From positions 4,650,001 to 4,714,000 of the forward strand of contig CADCXC010000038.1 of assembly GCA_902806595.1 (NCBI GenBank): 64,000 nt of DNA, in the 5' to 3' direction. Made by a program: the position numbers and the translations under genes. Of this stretch, positions 34,687 to 44,835 are shown one piece after another; the first letter of the stretch is position 1; each line of letters starts with the position of its first letter. Below the pieces are notes generated by a model. That model did not search any database and was not told the DNA's origin. It worked only from the letters and a program-made list of their open reading frames with translations. The DNA is from Pyrenopolyporus hunteri. Taxonomy: Eukaryota; Ascomycota; Sordariomycetes; Xylariales; Hypoxylaceae.

Positions 34687-36181
34687 ATGGGGAAGAAAAA
34701 GGTCCTTGTCGGGTGGGTTTCGATGCCTGGCCACAATAAAGACGTCCACATGGCCATGGCTAATATAACATGTGGGCAGCTATGGTGTAGACATAGACGC
34801 GGTCGCCGGCTGGCTTGGCTCCTATGGAGGCGAAGACAGTACCAGTGACATCAGCAGAGGTTAGATTTCCCACGATGCTGGTAGAGGCATTGAACCCGCC
34901 CTCCGCCTTTGGATCAACTAGCTAAATCGTTATAAACTATTTCCCTTCAGGGATCTGGGCCGGCACAATTGGGACTCGCCGCCTACTCAAATTGTTTGAC
35001 AAGTACAACATTAAGGCATCCTGGTTCATACCGGGGCATTCTCTTGAGACCTTTCCCGAAGAATGCGCCATGGTGAGAGATGCTGGGCACGAAATCGGTC
35101 TTCACGGATATTCCCACGAGAACCCGGTCGATATGACACTTGAGCAGCAGCGAGATGTCCTTGACAAGACATACAGGCTTCTCACCGAATTCTGCGGCAA
35201 GCCGCCAAGAGGGAGCGTGGCCCCCTGGTGGGAGACGAGCAAGGAAGGAACTGAGTTGATGCTCTCTTACGGCATCGAGTACGACCGTAAGCCACCTATA
35301 TAACTCGGGGTTCGAGGTATCGCCGCTCATTGTAAAAGATTCAATGTCCCACGAAGACTGTCAGATGTATTGGCTGCGTACCGGCGACTCCTGGACTAAG
35401 GTAGGCAGCAAGTTCGCGTCAGATCCCTTGAATGCTAGCTAACCCAAATTTAGTATGCTATATTATTCCACCTTCTTCCTCACCCCCTTCCACCAGAGGA
35501 CGGTGAGCGGGGTGTAGACTATTACGAATCTTCGCTCGTACCGTATTTGAGATATGCACAAGTTATTGCTAATCTATAATAGGATCGACTACAAGAAGAA
35601 GGCCGAAGAGTGGATGAAGCCTCTAGTAAAAGGACAGCCGACAGGCATGGTAGAAATCCCTGGGTCATGGTATATCGATGACCTACCGCCCATGATGTTC
35701 ATGAAGAACTCGGCCAACTCGCATGGTTGGGTTAATCCAAGGTCCGTGGGAAACGCAAGACGATACTAATATACATACCTGACCACTGCCCTAGGGATGT
35801 TGAGGATATTTGGCGCGACCACTTTGACTACTTTTATCGCGAATACGACGAGTTCATCTTCCCCATGACGATTCACCCTGACGTGTCCGGACGACCCCAT
35901 GTCCTTCTGATGCATGAGAGGTAAGGAGACGAATCCATCTTACTTCGGACCGCTAATATAAGACTAATCTTCAACATAGACTAATTGAACATATCAATAA
36001 GCATGAAGGAGTAGAGTGGATGACCTTTGCCGAGGTATGCGCCATATTGAGAGCCGGGTTACCCAGCAATACTAATCAATCATTGAAGATGTGCGACTAC
36101 TTTAAGAGTAATAACAGTCCACCTGAAGCTGCTATGATGCCAGCTGCTCCAGGGGAGATCCTGAAGAGAACAAAAGCGTAA
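34687..36181 (+). CDS. polysaccharide-deacetylase-fold hydrolase (PuuE/cyclic-imidase type; HxnM-like)
   Basis: Exons inferred: 34687-34712, 34780-34859, 34951-35286, 35339-35400 (or to 35417), 35583-35741, 35795-35920, 35980-36034 and 36089-36181; about 300 residues. NodB-fold blocks are visible: YGVDIDAVAGW (metal Asp), KASWFIPGHSLETFPEE, HEIGLHGYSHE (metal His pair), GSVAPWWETS, EIPGSWYIDDLPPM and MTIHPDVSGRPHVLLMHER. This arrangement is typical of PuuE allantoinase-like and cyclic imide hydrolases rather than secreted chitin deacetylases, and there is no signal peptide. From memory, A. nidulans HxnM, which opens a cyclic imide in nicotinate breakdown, is of this type. The fourth junction is not clean: a simple GTAGGC..TAG splice leaves a 1-base shift, while a GTCAGA donor at 35418 keeps frame with six extra residues. 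Confidence 0.72.
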
Positions 36182-36424
36182 TGTGCCTAACGCGGAATAT
36201 CAAAGGTCTACCATCTATTGCGTATGCACTTCTTACTTCTGAATGACTCACCAATAACGATTGGCATAAACGCGGGTTAAGTCTCAATGTAGATAGAGCC
36301 TCGATATCCCCCGCAGATGCTTGAGCCCTAGTATCGAGAAGTAGAACATAGACTGGTCAAATCTTTGAACTGGGTGCGGTACGGGTTTGCAGAGCCGGTG
36401 TTTCGTTCTAATTGCTTTCACCTT

Positions 36425-37790
36425 TTATCGGAGCAGTTCATAAGCGACGGTGCCGATAGCTAGGACTTCCTCTTCCTCGAGCCTCTTCCCGACTATCTGC
36501 ACCCCCAACGGGAAAGCCAAGCCCCATCATCTTCGCCTTTCCTTGCGTCCATACTGCGATGTTCCACTCATCCAGCGCATTCCTTGGGGCATAGTCCCAC
36601 GGTGTCTCGCCATCGACAGCGGTAACTTTGCCTGCAGTGATCACGAGAGCAGGGTAGTCCAACACATTCCATACCTTGGTGTATCCTACCCATCGGCAAG
36701 CACGATATGAGAGAGCAGTATGCGGCATCGGTGGCATCACCACGACGTCGACACCCCTGCCTGTCTTCGGTGACTTGATTTCGTTCCATTTCTCGAGGTA
36801 GGCTTGTTAGAGTGTTATTTTGCGCCTATTCAGTTGCCAATAGTCGTAGACGGAAATTGGTGTGCCTCTGTTGACTAATGCTTCTATGTGAGGGACGAAG
36901 GGCCCCCCGCCTGCTAGGATACCGCGACGAGTGTCCCCACGGCCGCCCGCCGCATAAAACCCATCCTAAGCCTGGGGCTGTTAGACAGACGGAAAGGATT
37001 TAAGAGGGAGGCATGTCGCCTAACCATGGCCAGGATACATTCGGCATGAAGACCTGCATTCCACTCCACAATTTCGTGGTCAGCTGCTTGAAGCTTTTCT
37101 ACTAGTGAAAGAAGCACTCTCTTGACTGGCGGGTGCGGTCGGACTATTCTATCACCGGTAGGTAAGCAAGCCTATAGTCAGCGGCTTAGATCTAAAATCC
37201 GATAAATTTCCTCCCTCCAGGGTATCGGTGCGCATCTGGCATCTCGTTCCCGTGGTTTTTTTTTTGAATCAGCTCTCTCATTGCTATGGTCAGTGACGGT
37301 AGATTTCGCGTTAGTGGTCCCACCGACGAAGGAACATGTTCCCGCCCCTCGGTTTTCACAGGCACTCCGCAGTATGGAAGACGCGAACCCTTTACGTATC
37401 AGGCCAATGTCAGATTAGGGTCCCTTTAGTGGAAGAAAACGAAGTTGGCTCTCACACCCGGTTTCAATCCATACAGGCCCATCATGTAGACAGGTATCCG
37501 GACGCTACCACCAACATCCACCCCCCGACCAAGGAGGCTCCCGTAAAAGCTTAAAAGTGCCGCTTCGCCGCCGGTTGAGCCTCCAGGCGCGTAGTCCCTG
37601 TAGTGAGTATTCATAGCGAGCCCCCAGAGCGGGTTTTCTGTCTCGCACTACTACCATTCATCGTCAGACACAACTGACTCTATGATGATCACTTAAGCTT
37701 ATGTCTCACCATCACACTTTGAGGGAGATTTGTCTTAGCTAACACAACGTCGCCGAGCTCCTTCAGCACCCGTCAAAGACAGCCCAAGGT
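36425..37790 (-). pseudogene. amidase-signature gene, degenerate (possible HxnN-type remnant)
   Basis: A minus-strand amidase can be followed in pieces. VLAKTNLPQSVM lies near 37730, ETENPLWGLAMNTHYRDYAP near 37640, and GGSTGGEAALL (cis-Ser) with GVDVGGSVRIP (nucleophile) near 37530. EGREHVPSSVGPLTRN, CAPIPWREE, VNRGTPISVYDYWQLNRR, CRWVGYTKVWNVLDY and VQIVGKRLEEEEVL follow. Several normal introns survive. Lesions: the 5' part with the catalytic Lys is missing; the frame breaks near 37780, at the 10-T run (37256-37265), near 37190 and near 37160. A TAA replaces an expected Gln codon at 36807-36809 (a CpA to TpA change on the coding strand), and an extra G in a five-G run (36502-36506) shifts the last 25 codons. 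It sits next to the HxnM-like gene. Confidence 0.8.
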
Positions 37791-37799
37791 TTTCATGCT

Positions 37800-39640
37800 A
37801 CCGTCTCAAGTTGAATTTAGCATATGCAGCAAACCATGGCCGGTGTGTTTCATGGTTCAAAGCAAGTTCGCACATACATTCTCGTTTGCGGTAGCTAATG
37901 CTTGCCTTCGAGCCTCGCGCTTTGAGCGGACCTAAGCCTGCCATCCACCAATGATTTCCGCCATCGTGGGTAGACAAGACCCTTGGTTTCATCCAGATGG
38001 ATTAAGAGCAGGGGGGCGGAGGCTGTGGGGGGGAGGGGGAGGGGGGAGCTTTTATTCGCCAAGGCCCCCAAAATAGCATCGCGACGATATATATGTATAT
38101 TTCTATATATAAGGTATATATCGGGAGCTAGGCGCCTTTTCGATTCTTTCTTTTATTTTCTCTCCTGTGGTATTTCGCTATCAGAGTATATGCTATGAGA
38201 TCAAGATGCTTACATCTATCTGCATAACCTAGGAACATAAGGCGCATTAGCCTTATGAGTCGTTGCGAGACACGAACTCTGTAAGTGTATTATACTCCAC
38301 GTATTTGAGGCGAGCCAAATAACGGACTTGATTATTAGCACGGTCTACGACGATCTATGTATAATACATGCAAAAACCTAGGTAGGTATGTATGTAGTAC
38401 GGGGTTTCACCATCTTCACAGTTATCTGATTATCAAATCCATCTCCTTATCCACCTCCTTCTATTGGAAGTCTCTGATCGAAGAATGACCGTGGATATAA
38501 AAAAAGTGGTCTGATATCTTGTAAGGGTACTGGCACACAGATATATGTATATGGTGCACTTACCTACGTACCCGCCTCTTACTTGGGTACAACCGTATAT
38601 GCTACCTATGTTATTTGCCTAGGTAGGTACCTAGGTAGGGATACCTACCACCTACCCAAGCATACAATTCCACTGATACAGTCACATACCTAATGCAAAA
38701 CACCCAAGTATACGTGCGTGGACGCATGTATATACTTGTATGAGGTAGACGGAGAAAGTGCGTGTATACATGGTCAGATATGTAGGTACTTAAAATAACC
38801 AGCATGTACCTAATATTTGATAAGTGAAATTGTTTAAGCTCCGCCAATATACCTATTATAAAATGGGACGTCGATAGGAGACTAAAAGAAGAAAACGGAA
38901 AAACAATAATAGCGATAATTGATGATAATGGTAATGGTAATGATAATGATAATAAATGGAAAAATAAAAGGGCAAGACAAAAAAAAAAAAAAAAAGAGAA
39001 AAAAAAAGGGAAGAAAAGGCCTACTTCAGGGGTCTGTTATGTAAAAGTCCTGAAGGAGGGGATGGGGGGTGATTTATCACCCTCTTTCCCCTTGACAGGT
39101 CTGATTAACAGTTATTAGCACAGTCTAGAACAAGTAGAAAATAGCCCACACTTTTACCGCCAGTAACTTTGTCGCTCCCGCCTCCCAATGTCCTCCCAAT
39201 GTCCCTCCCCACCCCCGCCCCGATCAGCCCGGCCTAGGGACCGGAGTGGTTCGAGAATGGCGCCAAACCACCTGACAATGGCCTGAGCACAGTGCGACGT
39301 CTAATCCAGGACCCTACCAAGTCCAAGTCAGCTCATTCGCTCCAAGTCTCAAGAACGGAACGCTGTTCGCCGGTGATACACAGTTCCGGTTGAGACTCAA
39401 CTCGACTCACCACCCATCTCCCGGAATCCGTCAATTCATCAAATCAATCAATCGATGAAATCAATTCATTTCTACTAATCCGAACGACCGCTAACGACCC
39501 ACCACCACCACTCCCCCCCGACGCCGCGTCGTTACTTTTTGCTACCTCAAGCAAGCCACCTCGCTATTTATTGTGTTCTGATAGAAGGCTTAAACGCACT
39601 CGCATGAGATAAGTTTTATCTCGGGCTTCCCACCGGCGTC
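37800..39640. other. intergenic, repeats but no gene recognised
   Basis: A minus frame at 37798-37992 continues upstream of the broken amidase but shows no amidase motif. TACCTAGGTA words lie at 38380 and 38613-38650, a GGTAAT/GATAAT microsatellite at about 38925-38960, and A-rich tracts at 38977-39010. CCCTC-rich sequence at 39175-39230 and 39510-39530 precedes the FAD monooxygenase. Confidence 0.5.
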
Positions 39641-41959
39641 ATGATTGTAGATGAAATTAACGGTGTGCGACAAAACGGCGACACCAACGGTAAAACCAAT
39701 GGCGACCTCAACGGCCATGGCCCAGCCAAGCGCCGTGAAACCAACGGATCACGGCATAGCTCTGAGGTCTGCGTCGTCGGAGCTGGGCCAGCCGGCTTGA
39801 TGTTGGCGTAAGTCCTTCTTTTATTTTTATTTTTATTTTTATTTCTTTTCTAGTAATCTTTCTTCTTCTCCCCTTCCTCCCCTCCCCACTCTCCTTCTCT
39901 TTTTCACAGTTCAGAGTTATCAAGTGGGTGAAAAAGGCGCTCGTTCTTGCAGTGGTCTGTCGTCATCGTCACCGCCGAGGCTGACGCCGTCGTCCTCATC
40001 CTTAAATATCATGCTTTATGCCCCGCGCTTACATGGGAACGGTGTAGTGTTCTATTAGCAAGATTCGGCGTCAGTGTCGAAGTTATAGATGAGAGGCCCG
40101 ACCAGACGCAAGCTGGTCGCGCTGATGGGTTGCAACCCAAGACGATAGAGACTCTTCGTCAACTTAGACTTGCTGATAGTCTCCTGCAGAGGGGCGCCAA
40201 GGTGTATGACATATGCTTCTGGGAAGCAACCGCAAACCGCCGCTTAAGGCGATTAGGCCGTGAGATTCATTATCCGGCGTTAGTCGTGGACCTCCTCGAT
40301 GACTACATCCTCCTCGTTCATCAAGGGGTCGTCGAGGGAGTTTTCATAGAGGATCTCCGCAAGCGGGGTATCGAAGTAAAGCGAAGTCACCAATTTCAAA
40401 CTTACAAACGACAAGAGGATGAATCCAGTTTATTGGAGATAGAGAGTAAGAGCACTGCCACCGGGGAAAAGGAGACAACATTATCCAAGTACATTGTCGG
40501 ATGTAAGTGGCGAAGGCGAGTTCACACATCCGAGATGCCCCTGGCTGACCCTACTAGGTGACGGCGCCCGTTCCAAAGTACGGAATTGTATACCAGACAC
40601 ATACTCGGTGGGCAAGTCTCACGAATCCGTGTGGGCCGTGCTCGACGGGGAGCTCATCTCGGACTTCCCAGACCTCTGGTCTAAGACAGTGGTCTATAGT
40701 GAGGTACACGGATCCATACTTATCGTCCCCCGAGAACGGGGTACCACTCGATTCTATATCGAGATCAAGCCGGATACTGAGACCGGGAACCTGCGCGAGC
40801 TCGGGCAAGAGTTCGTCATGAAGCGTGCCAAGCAGATCCTGTCACCCTACTCGGTCGAATGGCGTACGGTAGAGTGGTTCGGCAATTACCAGATCGGACA
40901 ACGAATAGCAAACAAATTCACCGACCCGCATCTACAGGCTTTCATTGCTGGCGACGCAAGCCATACGCATTCACCCAAGGCTGCCCAAGGCATGAACACG
41001 AGCATGCACGACAGCTGGAACCTCGCGTGGAAATTAAACCTCACGACGAGAGGGTTGGCGAAACCTGTTCTACTCGAGTCGTACGAGATGGAACGAAGGA
41101 AGATCGCTCACGACCTCATCAATTTCGACTACGAGCATGCCAACAAGATGGCCGGCGGCGACGCCAAGGCCCTAGCAGAGAATTTCCGTACGAACGTGCG
41201 GTTTATCTCAGGGGTCGGCGTCGAGTACGACCACAACGTGCTCAACCACCCAGCCAAACGGAGTGGGGGGGAGTTGAGGCCCGGGTGCCTCGTTCCGCCC
41301 GCCAAGGTAACCCGGTATATCGATGCGAATCCGATCGACGTCCAGCTCGATATCCCCATGCTGAGCCAGTTCAGGGTGTACTTCTTTGTGCCGGACATCC
41401 ACAACAGCATGCCGTTCCTCCAGACGTTTTGCAACGGACTAACAAGGCAGGACTCTTTGTTTAGGAAACTGAGTCAAGCCGCCGCGGCTAGCTATTTGGA
41501 GAAGCCACGTACTCCCACTTCCGAGGACGTCTACGTGCGGTCGGAGAGGTATACGAGCGTCAGCGAACTGACGACGTTCGCCCTTATCAGTAAGCAAGGG
41601 TTCTCCTATTTATATCATTTTAAGATGCGTGGCCGTATATATTGACCCTTGATGCAGCGACGATGGAAAAGGCGAGGGTGGAGATTCAAGACCTGCCTCC
41701 GCTCTTTGCTCGAAGCGCGTGGACATTCTACCTCGACAATGTGCCATACCTAGACACGCGAAGGCAAACGTGCACGAGCAAGTGGGTAGGGACACTACAG
41801 AAAGACGAGGTCGCCATCGTGATCCTGCGACCCGATGGATACGTAGGCTCGATCAGCCGGTGGGATTCGCTTGGTGTGAACGCTGGTTCGACCGCGGCCG
41901 ATTGGCTCAATTCCTACTACGACGGCTTCCTCAAGGTCCCTGAGGATAAAGGAAGGTAA
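39641..41959 (+). CDS. FAD-dependent aromatic hydroxylase, phenol 2-monooxygenase type (HxnV-like)
   Basis: Four exons, 39641-39807, 40048-40502, 40558-41589 and 41658-41959, give 651 residues with matching phases. A Gly/Asn-rich tail of about 45 residues precedes the dinucleotide fold VCVVGAGPAGLMLA. GRADGLQPKTIETLRQL (PHBH-type contact), VGCDGARSKVR (the DG motif) and FIAGDASHTHSPKAAQGMN (the GD motif) follow. The C-terminal domain (ELTTFALI... to PDGYVGSISRWD) is the thioredoxin-like dimerisation module found in phenol hydroxylases. The enzyme hydroxylates an electron-rich aromatic or heteroaromatic ring using NAD(P)H and O2. From the neighbourhood I infer a hydroxypyridine substrate, as for HxnV; sequence alone would allow phenols. 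The first intron is long (240 nt). Confidence 0.9.
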
Positions 41960-41973
41960 TATTAAACTAAGGG

Positions 41974-42018
41974 TACGAGTCAGAACAGGACGAGTCAGAA
42001 CAGGACGAGTCAGAACAG
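41974..42018. repeat. 15-bp tandem repeat, 3 copies
   Basis: The unit GACGAGTCAGAACAG is repeated three times, the first with one substitution, directly after the stop codon of the monooxygenase gene and therefore probably in its 3' UTR. Confidence 0.9.
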
Positions 42019-43060
42019 GAAGCGGTATGCTTGAGGGACGACGTCTACGGGATTTTGTTTCTTTCCTATCAGCATTTCGGCAAGTTGTACGGCATACTTC
42101 ATATATTGGTGGCATCCGCGGGACACATGCTCTCTTAATTCAACGCCCAGTTTCCTTAAGTAATTAGCCATACCCCCTTAGTTTATCTAGCCATATCTCG
42201 AATATCTAGTTAGTCGTGTCGGCACCACTCCGCGGATGGATGAAATCGGACTTAATCCTCGCCCAGCGAATAATCCGATACGCGAGATTGCTTGAGACCG
42301 GCCTGTCTTGCTCGGGTTTTCCCCTTGTGTACCTCATTTAGGTAGTCTATCAACGGCCGATTACATACCATCCCAAACCAAAGGTCGTGTGGCACGTATA
42401 GCTAGACGCCAATTGTGAAATTATATAGGTACCTATGTTTTCCGATAGTAGCGTCGTCAAGCCGCCTTATTTTAGCCTTCTTCGAATTAGGTCATTACGC
42501 ACAGCGGCGTCGGCATGGACGGCTTCCCAGCGGCCCTCGCACAGCACCTCAGCCACAGCCCACACCAAGCTGTCATCGCGTTCTATCTGATCAAGACATA
42601 TGATGATAAGGGACGATTCAAAGCGCCTGCGCCCGGGTCATTGCTAACGTATGGCCTTCAATCCAGCGTAAGACCTTGGCCGCTGTTTCTTATCCGCAGT
42701 CGTGCCATCGGTAGGCAGGCTTAGTGCTGTTAAGACATGATCTAGCGCGAGATGTGACATATTCGAAAGCTCACATATCCACGGAGTGCAATAAGAGGGG
42801 CGTCGGATCTTCCAATACCAAAGTTGTGAAGGCGGGCAATAGAATTGTACTCGCTGTTAACAATAACTAGGTAGTTAGCAGATAAGCAGGACATGTAAAT
42901 GGCATTTACACATGCTACCTGATGACCTATGTTGATATCTGTGCGGAGTTGCTCTATCTGTTACTGCGTCTATAGCTGGTTTTTCTGCATCTGATGCTGC
43001 ATCTGCCGCATCCGATACTGTATCTACTGCATCCGATGCTGTATCTAATACTGCATCTGC
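42019..43060. other. intergenic, no certain gene
   Basis: A plus frame at 42515-42724 is unremarkable. A degenerate run of 12-bp units (consensus GATGCTGCATCT with TACTGTATC variants) lies at about 42988-43068. Confidence 0.45.
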
Positions 43061-43209
43061 TATATTATTGCAGCGGGCTGGGCAATTGGAGGAAATTTCG
43101 CAAGATTTCCGAACTCGGTGGCGACTTGCCGCAATGCTTGTGTTAGGTGGCCGAAATCTGGTTGTGGGCCGAGGTGAGGTCTAGGCTGAGGGGGATCGAC
43201 GTTTTCCAT
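43061..43209 (-). CDS. short hypothetical frame, Pro-rich start (possible repeat-derived exon)
   Basis: A 49-codon minus frame from ATG at 43209 reads MENVDPPQPRPHLGPQPDFG, then GHLTQALRQVATEFGNLAKF, and stops at TAG 43061-43063. Beyond the stop the same strand continues as an Ala/Asp/Ser-rich repeat (SDAVDTVSDAADAASDA). The balanced, amphipathic look resembles N-termini of repetitive fungal proteins of unknown function. No homology is claimed, and it may be an exon of a dead multi-copy gene. Confidence 0.3.
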
Positions 43210-43557
43210 GGCTTCTAGTGATGGGAAAAGAAGACTTGAAAAACTTAGTGTGGTTGGGGGGGGGGGTTACGGTGGCCCATTAGAGCCACTTTGCCAAAAT
43301 CAAAAATTGAGGTCGAATACTTCCTAAAAGGGTAAGGTCTACAGCACTGGCCATTCATAGACCGGTACATTCTTGTTTTACGAATATATATGCGTATAGA
43401 TGGGCTATTTTCCTAGGAGTGTACTGTAATATAATAGATGAAATCAGTGTAGATTTCTAGGTAAGTCATAACTTTAGTAGAATGAAGGTAGGTAGGTAGG
43501 TAAGTAGGTAGGTAAGTAGGTAGGTAGTTGGTATGGCTAGCTTAGTACGAGGAATAG

Positions 43558-43668
43558 TATTCTAAGAAGAATTGAAGCTATTCCCGCAGCAGGTAGATAC
43601 CTACCTACCTACCTAGGTACCTAGGCGGTTCGCCTACTATGGGGATAGCTTCAATTCTTCTTAGAATA
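43558..43668. repeat. 28-bp inverted repeat (hairpin)
   Basis: 43558-43585 (starts TATTCTAAGAAGAATTGAAG) is the reverse complement of 43641-43668 with one mismatch. The 55-base loop is mainly GGTA/TACCTAGGTA satellite. Confidence 0.88.
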
Positions 43669-43736
43669 CAATTCTTCTTAGAATACAATTCTTCTTAGAA
43701 TACAATTCTTCTTAGAATACAATTCTTCTTAGAATA
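43652..43736. repeat. 17-bp tandem repeat, 5 copies
   Basis: The unit CAATTCTTCTTAGAATA is repeated five times perfectly. The first copy is the right arm of the hairpin, suggesting the array grew from that arm. Confidence 0.92.
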
Positions 43737-43770
43737 CGATTTCTCGTACCAATGACAATACCGCCAATCC

Positions 43771-43860
43771 TTACTTTCTTCATACTTACTTTCTTCATAC
43801 TTACTTTCTTCATACTTACTTTCTTCATACTTACTTTCTTCATACTTACTTTCTTCATAT
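43771..43860. repeat. 15-bp tandem repeat, 6 copies
   Basis: The unit TTACTTTCTTCATAC is repeated six times, the last with one change. It is in frame as a KYEES-type repeat on the minus strand, but no start or context supports real coding. Confidence 0.92.
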
Positions 43861-44198
43861 AGCCCATATGTGCGAATAGGCTCATTTCCATACCTTCTCT
43901 CAAAAATATTCAAAAAACGAAAATTGTACATATGAGTAAATTCTTTAATTGAAAGTTCATACGGATGTAATCGCTAACTTCTAAAGCTAGTCATATCAAT
44001 AGAAATTTGATAAGGTCGTCATGATCCGTAATTTCATTAATGAAATATTCAAATTTCAAGTACTCCTTTAGCAATTATAAGTCGATAGGTCTGTGCTATG
44101 CTTCCATAATAAGCATAGCTAAAACTCATTTTTTTGATTTTGGCAAAGTGGCCCTTATGGGCCGCCACAGGGGTGAGTAAACGGTGTCGTATTAGTGT

Positions 44199-44285
44199 AG
44201 GTTTCGAGTGTAAAGCTACCAAAGCGAAGCGAAATCATGTACCCCATCACAGCGTGTCGCATTTTCCCTTAGTTGTACCGCCCTT
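44199..44285. repeat. diverged dispersed repeat, copy A
   Basis: About 85 bp containing AAGCGAAGCGAAATCATGTA, then CACAGCGTGTCGCATTTTCC. It matches copy B at about 46605-46690 in the same orientation with mostly C/T and G/A differences. Confidence 0.7.
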
Positions 44286-44329
44286 TCATATAACAGCTAT
44301 ATAATCAATAAATGCATAAGTAAATAAAT

Positions 44330-44465
44330 ATAACAAGGATTATATTGAATTTTAAAAAATTTTAAATAAAAAATAAAAAATAAAAAATAGTTTAATATAT
44401 ATTAAATAAATAATATATAATTATATTTTTAAATATTATTTAGTAATAAAATTTATAGGTTTTTT
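44330..44465. repeat. short AT-rich block
   Basis: About 135 bp of nearly pure A/T, including AAAAAATAAAAAATAAAAAAT. It is similar in character to the block at 33.2-34.0 kb and is probably RIP-mutated repeat DNA. Confidence 0.55.
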
Positions 44466-44835
44466 ACGGTTATTTTACTTGTTTTACCATCTACCCGTTT
44501 AACGTATATCATCTAACAGCATACTTGTAATATGTAACATTCATTGATACTCTGGACGGGAAGAGAATGCACCTATTATAACCTATACTACCCTAGAAAT
44601 GACAAATGGGTACGCCCTATGGGAGAAACGCCCCGGGTCCATTCATATACCTTCATATTCCAAGGTACCGTCGTATAACCCGGTCATATAACCCCCTCAA
44701 TTGCGACCCGGGTTAAGCGGAGGTAGTTATAAACGCAAAAGCTACCATGGTATCAAATTGGGTTTGCCCGCTCGCTCGTCCACCCGCGAACATGATCGGT
44801 CGAATATACACATAGCTGTAAAAACCTAGTCGGAA

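Larger units (their letters stand above)
43271..44168. mobile_element. about 0.9-kb inverted-repeat element with nested tandem arrays
   Basis: The left end at 43271-43307 (GGTGGCCCATTAGAGCCAC, then TTTGCCAAAATCAAAAA) is matched in inverted orientation at about 44133-44168, with a 3-base gap and a few mismatches. Between them there is no transposase frame. The interior holds a hairpin (43558-43668), a 17-bp array, a 15-bp array and TACC/GGTA satellite. It looks like a non-autonomous DNA transposon. No clear target duplication was found, so exact ends are uncertain. Confidence 0.65.

Noticed and set aside
42515..42724. 69-codon plus frame starting MDGFPAALAQHLSHSP
   Set aside because: No motif, no splice continuation found and no supporting context.
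43652..43860. CRISPR-like regular repeats
   Set aside because: Units are directly adjacent with no spacers and the genome is eukaryotic; these are ordinary tandem arrays.
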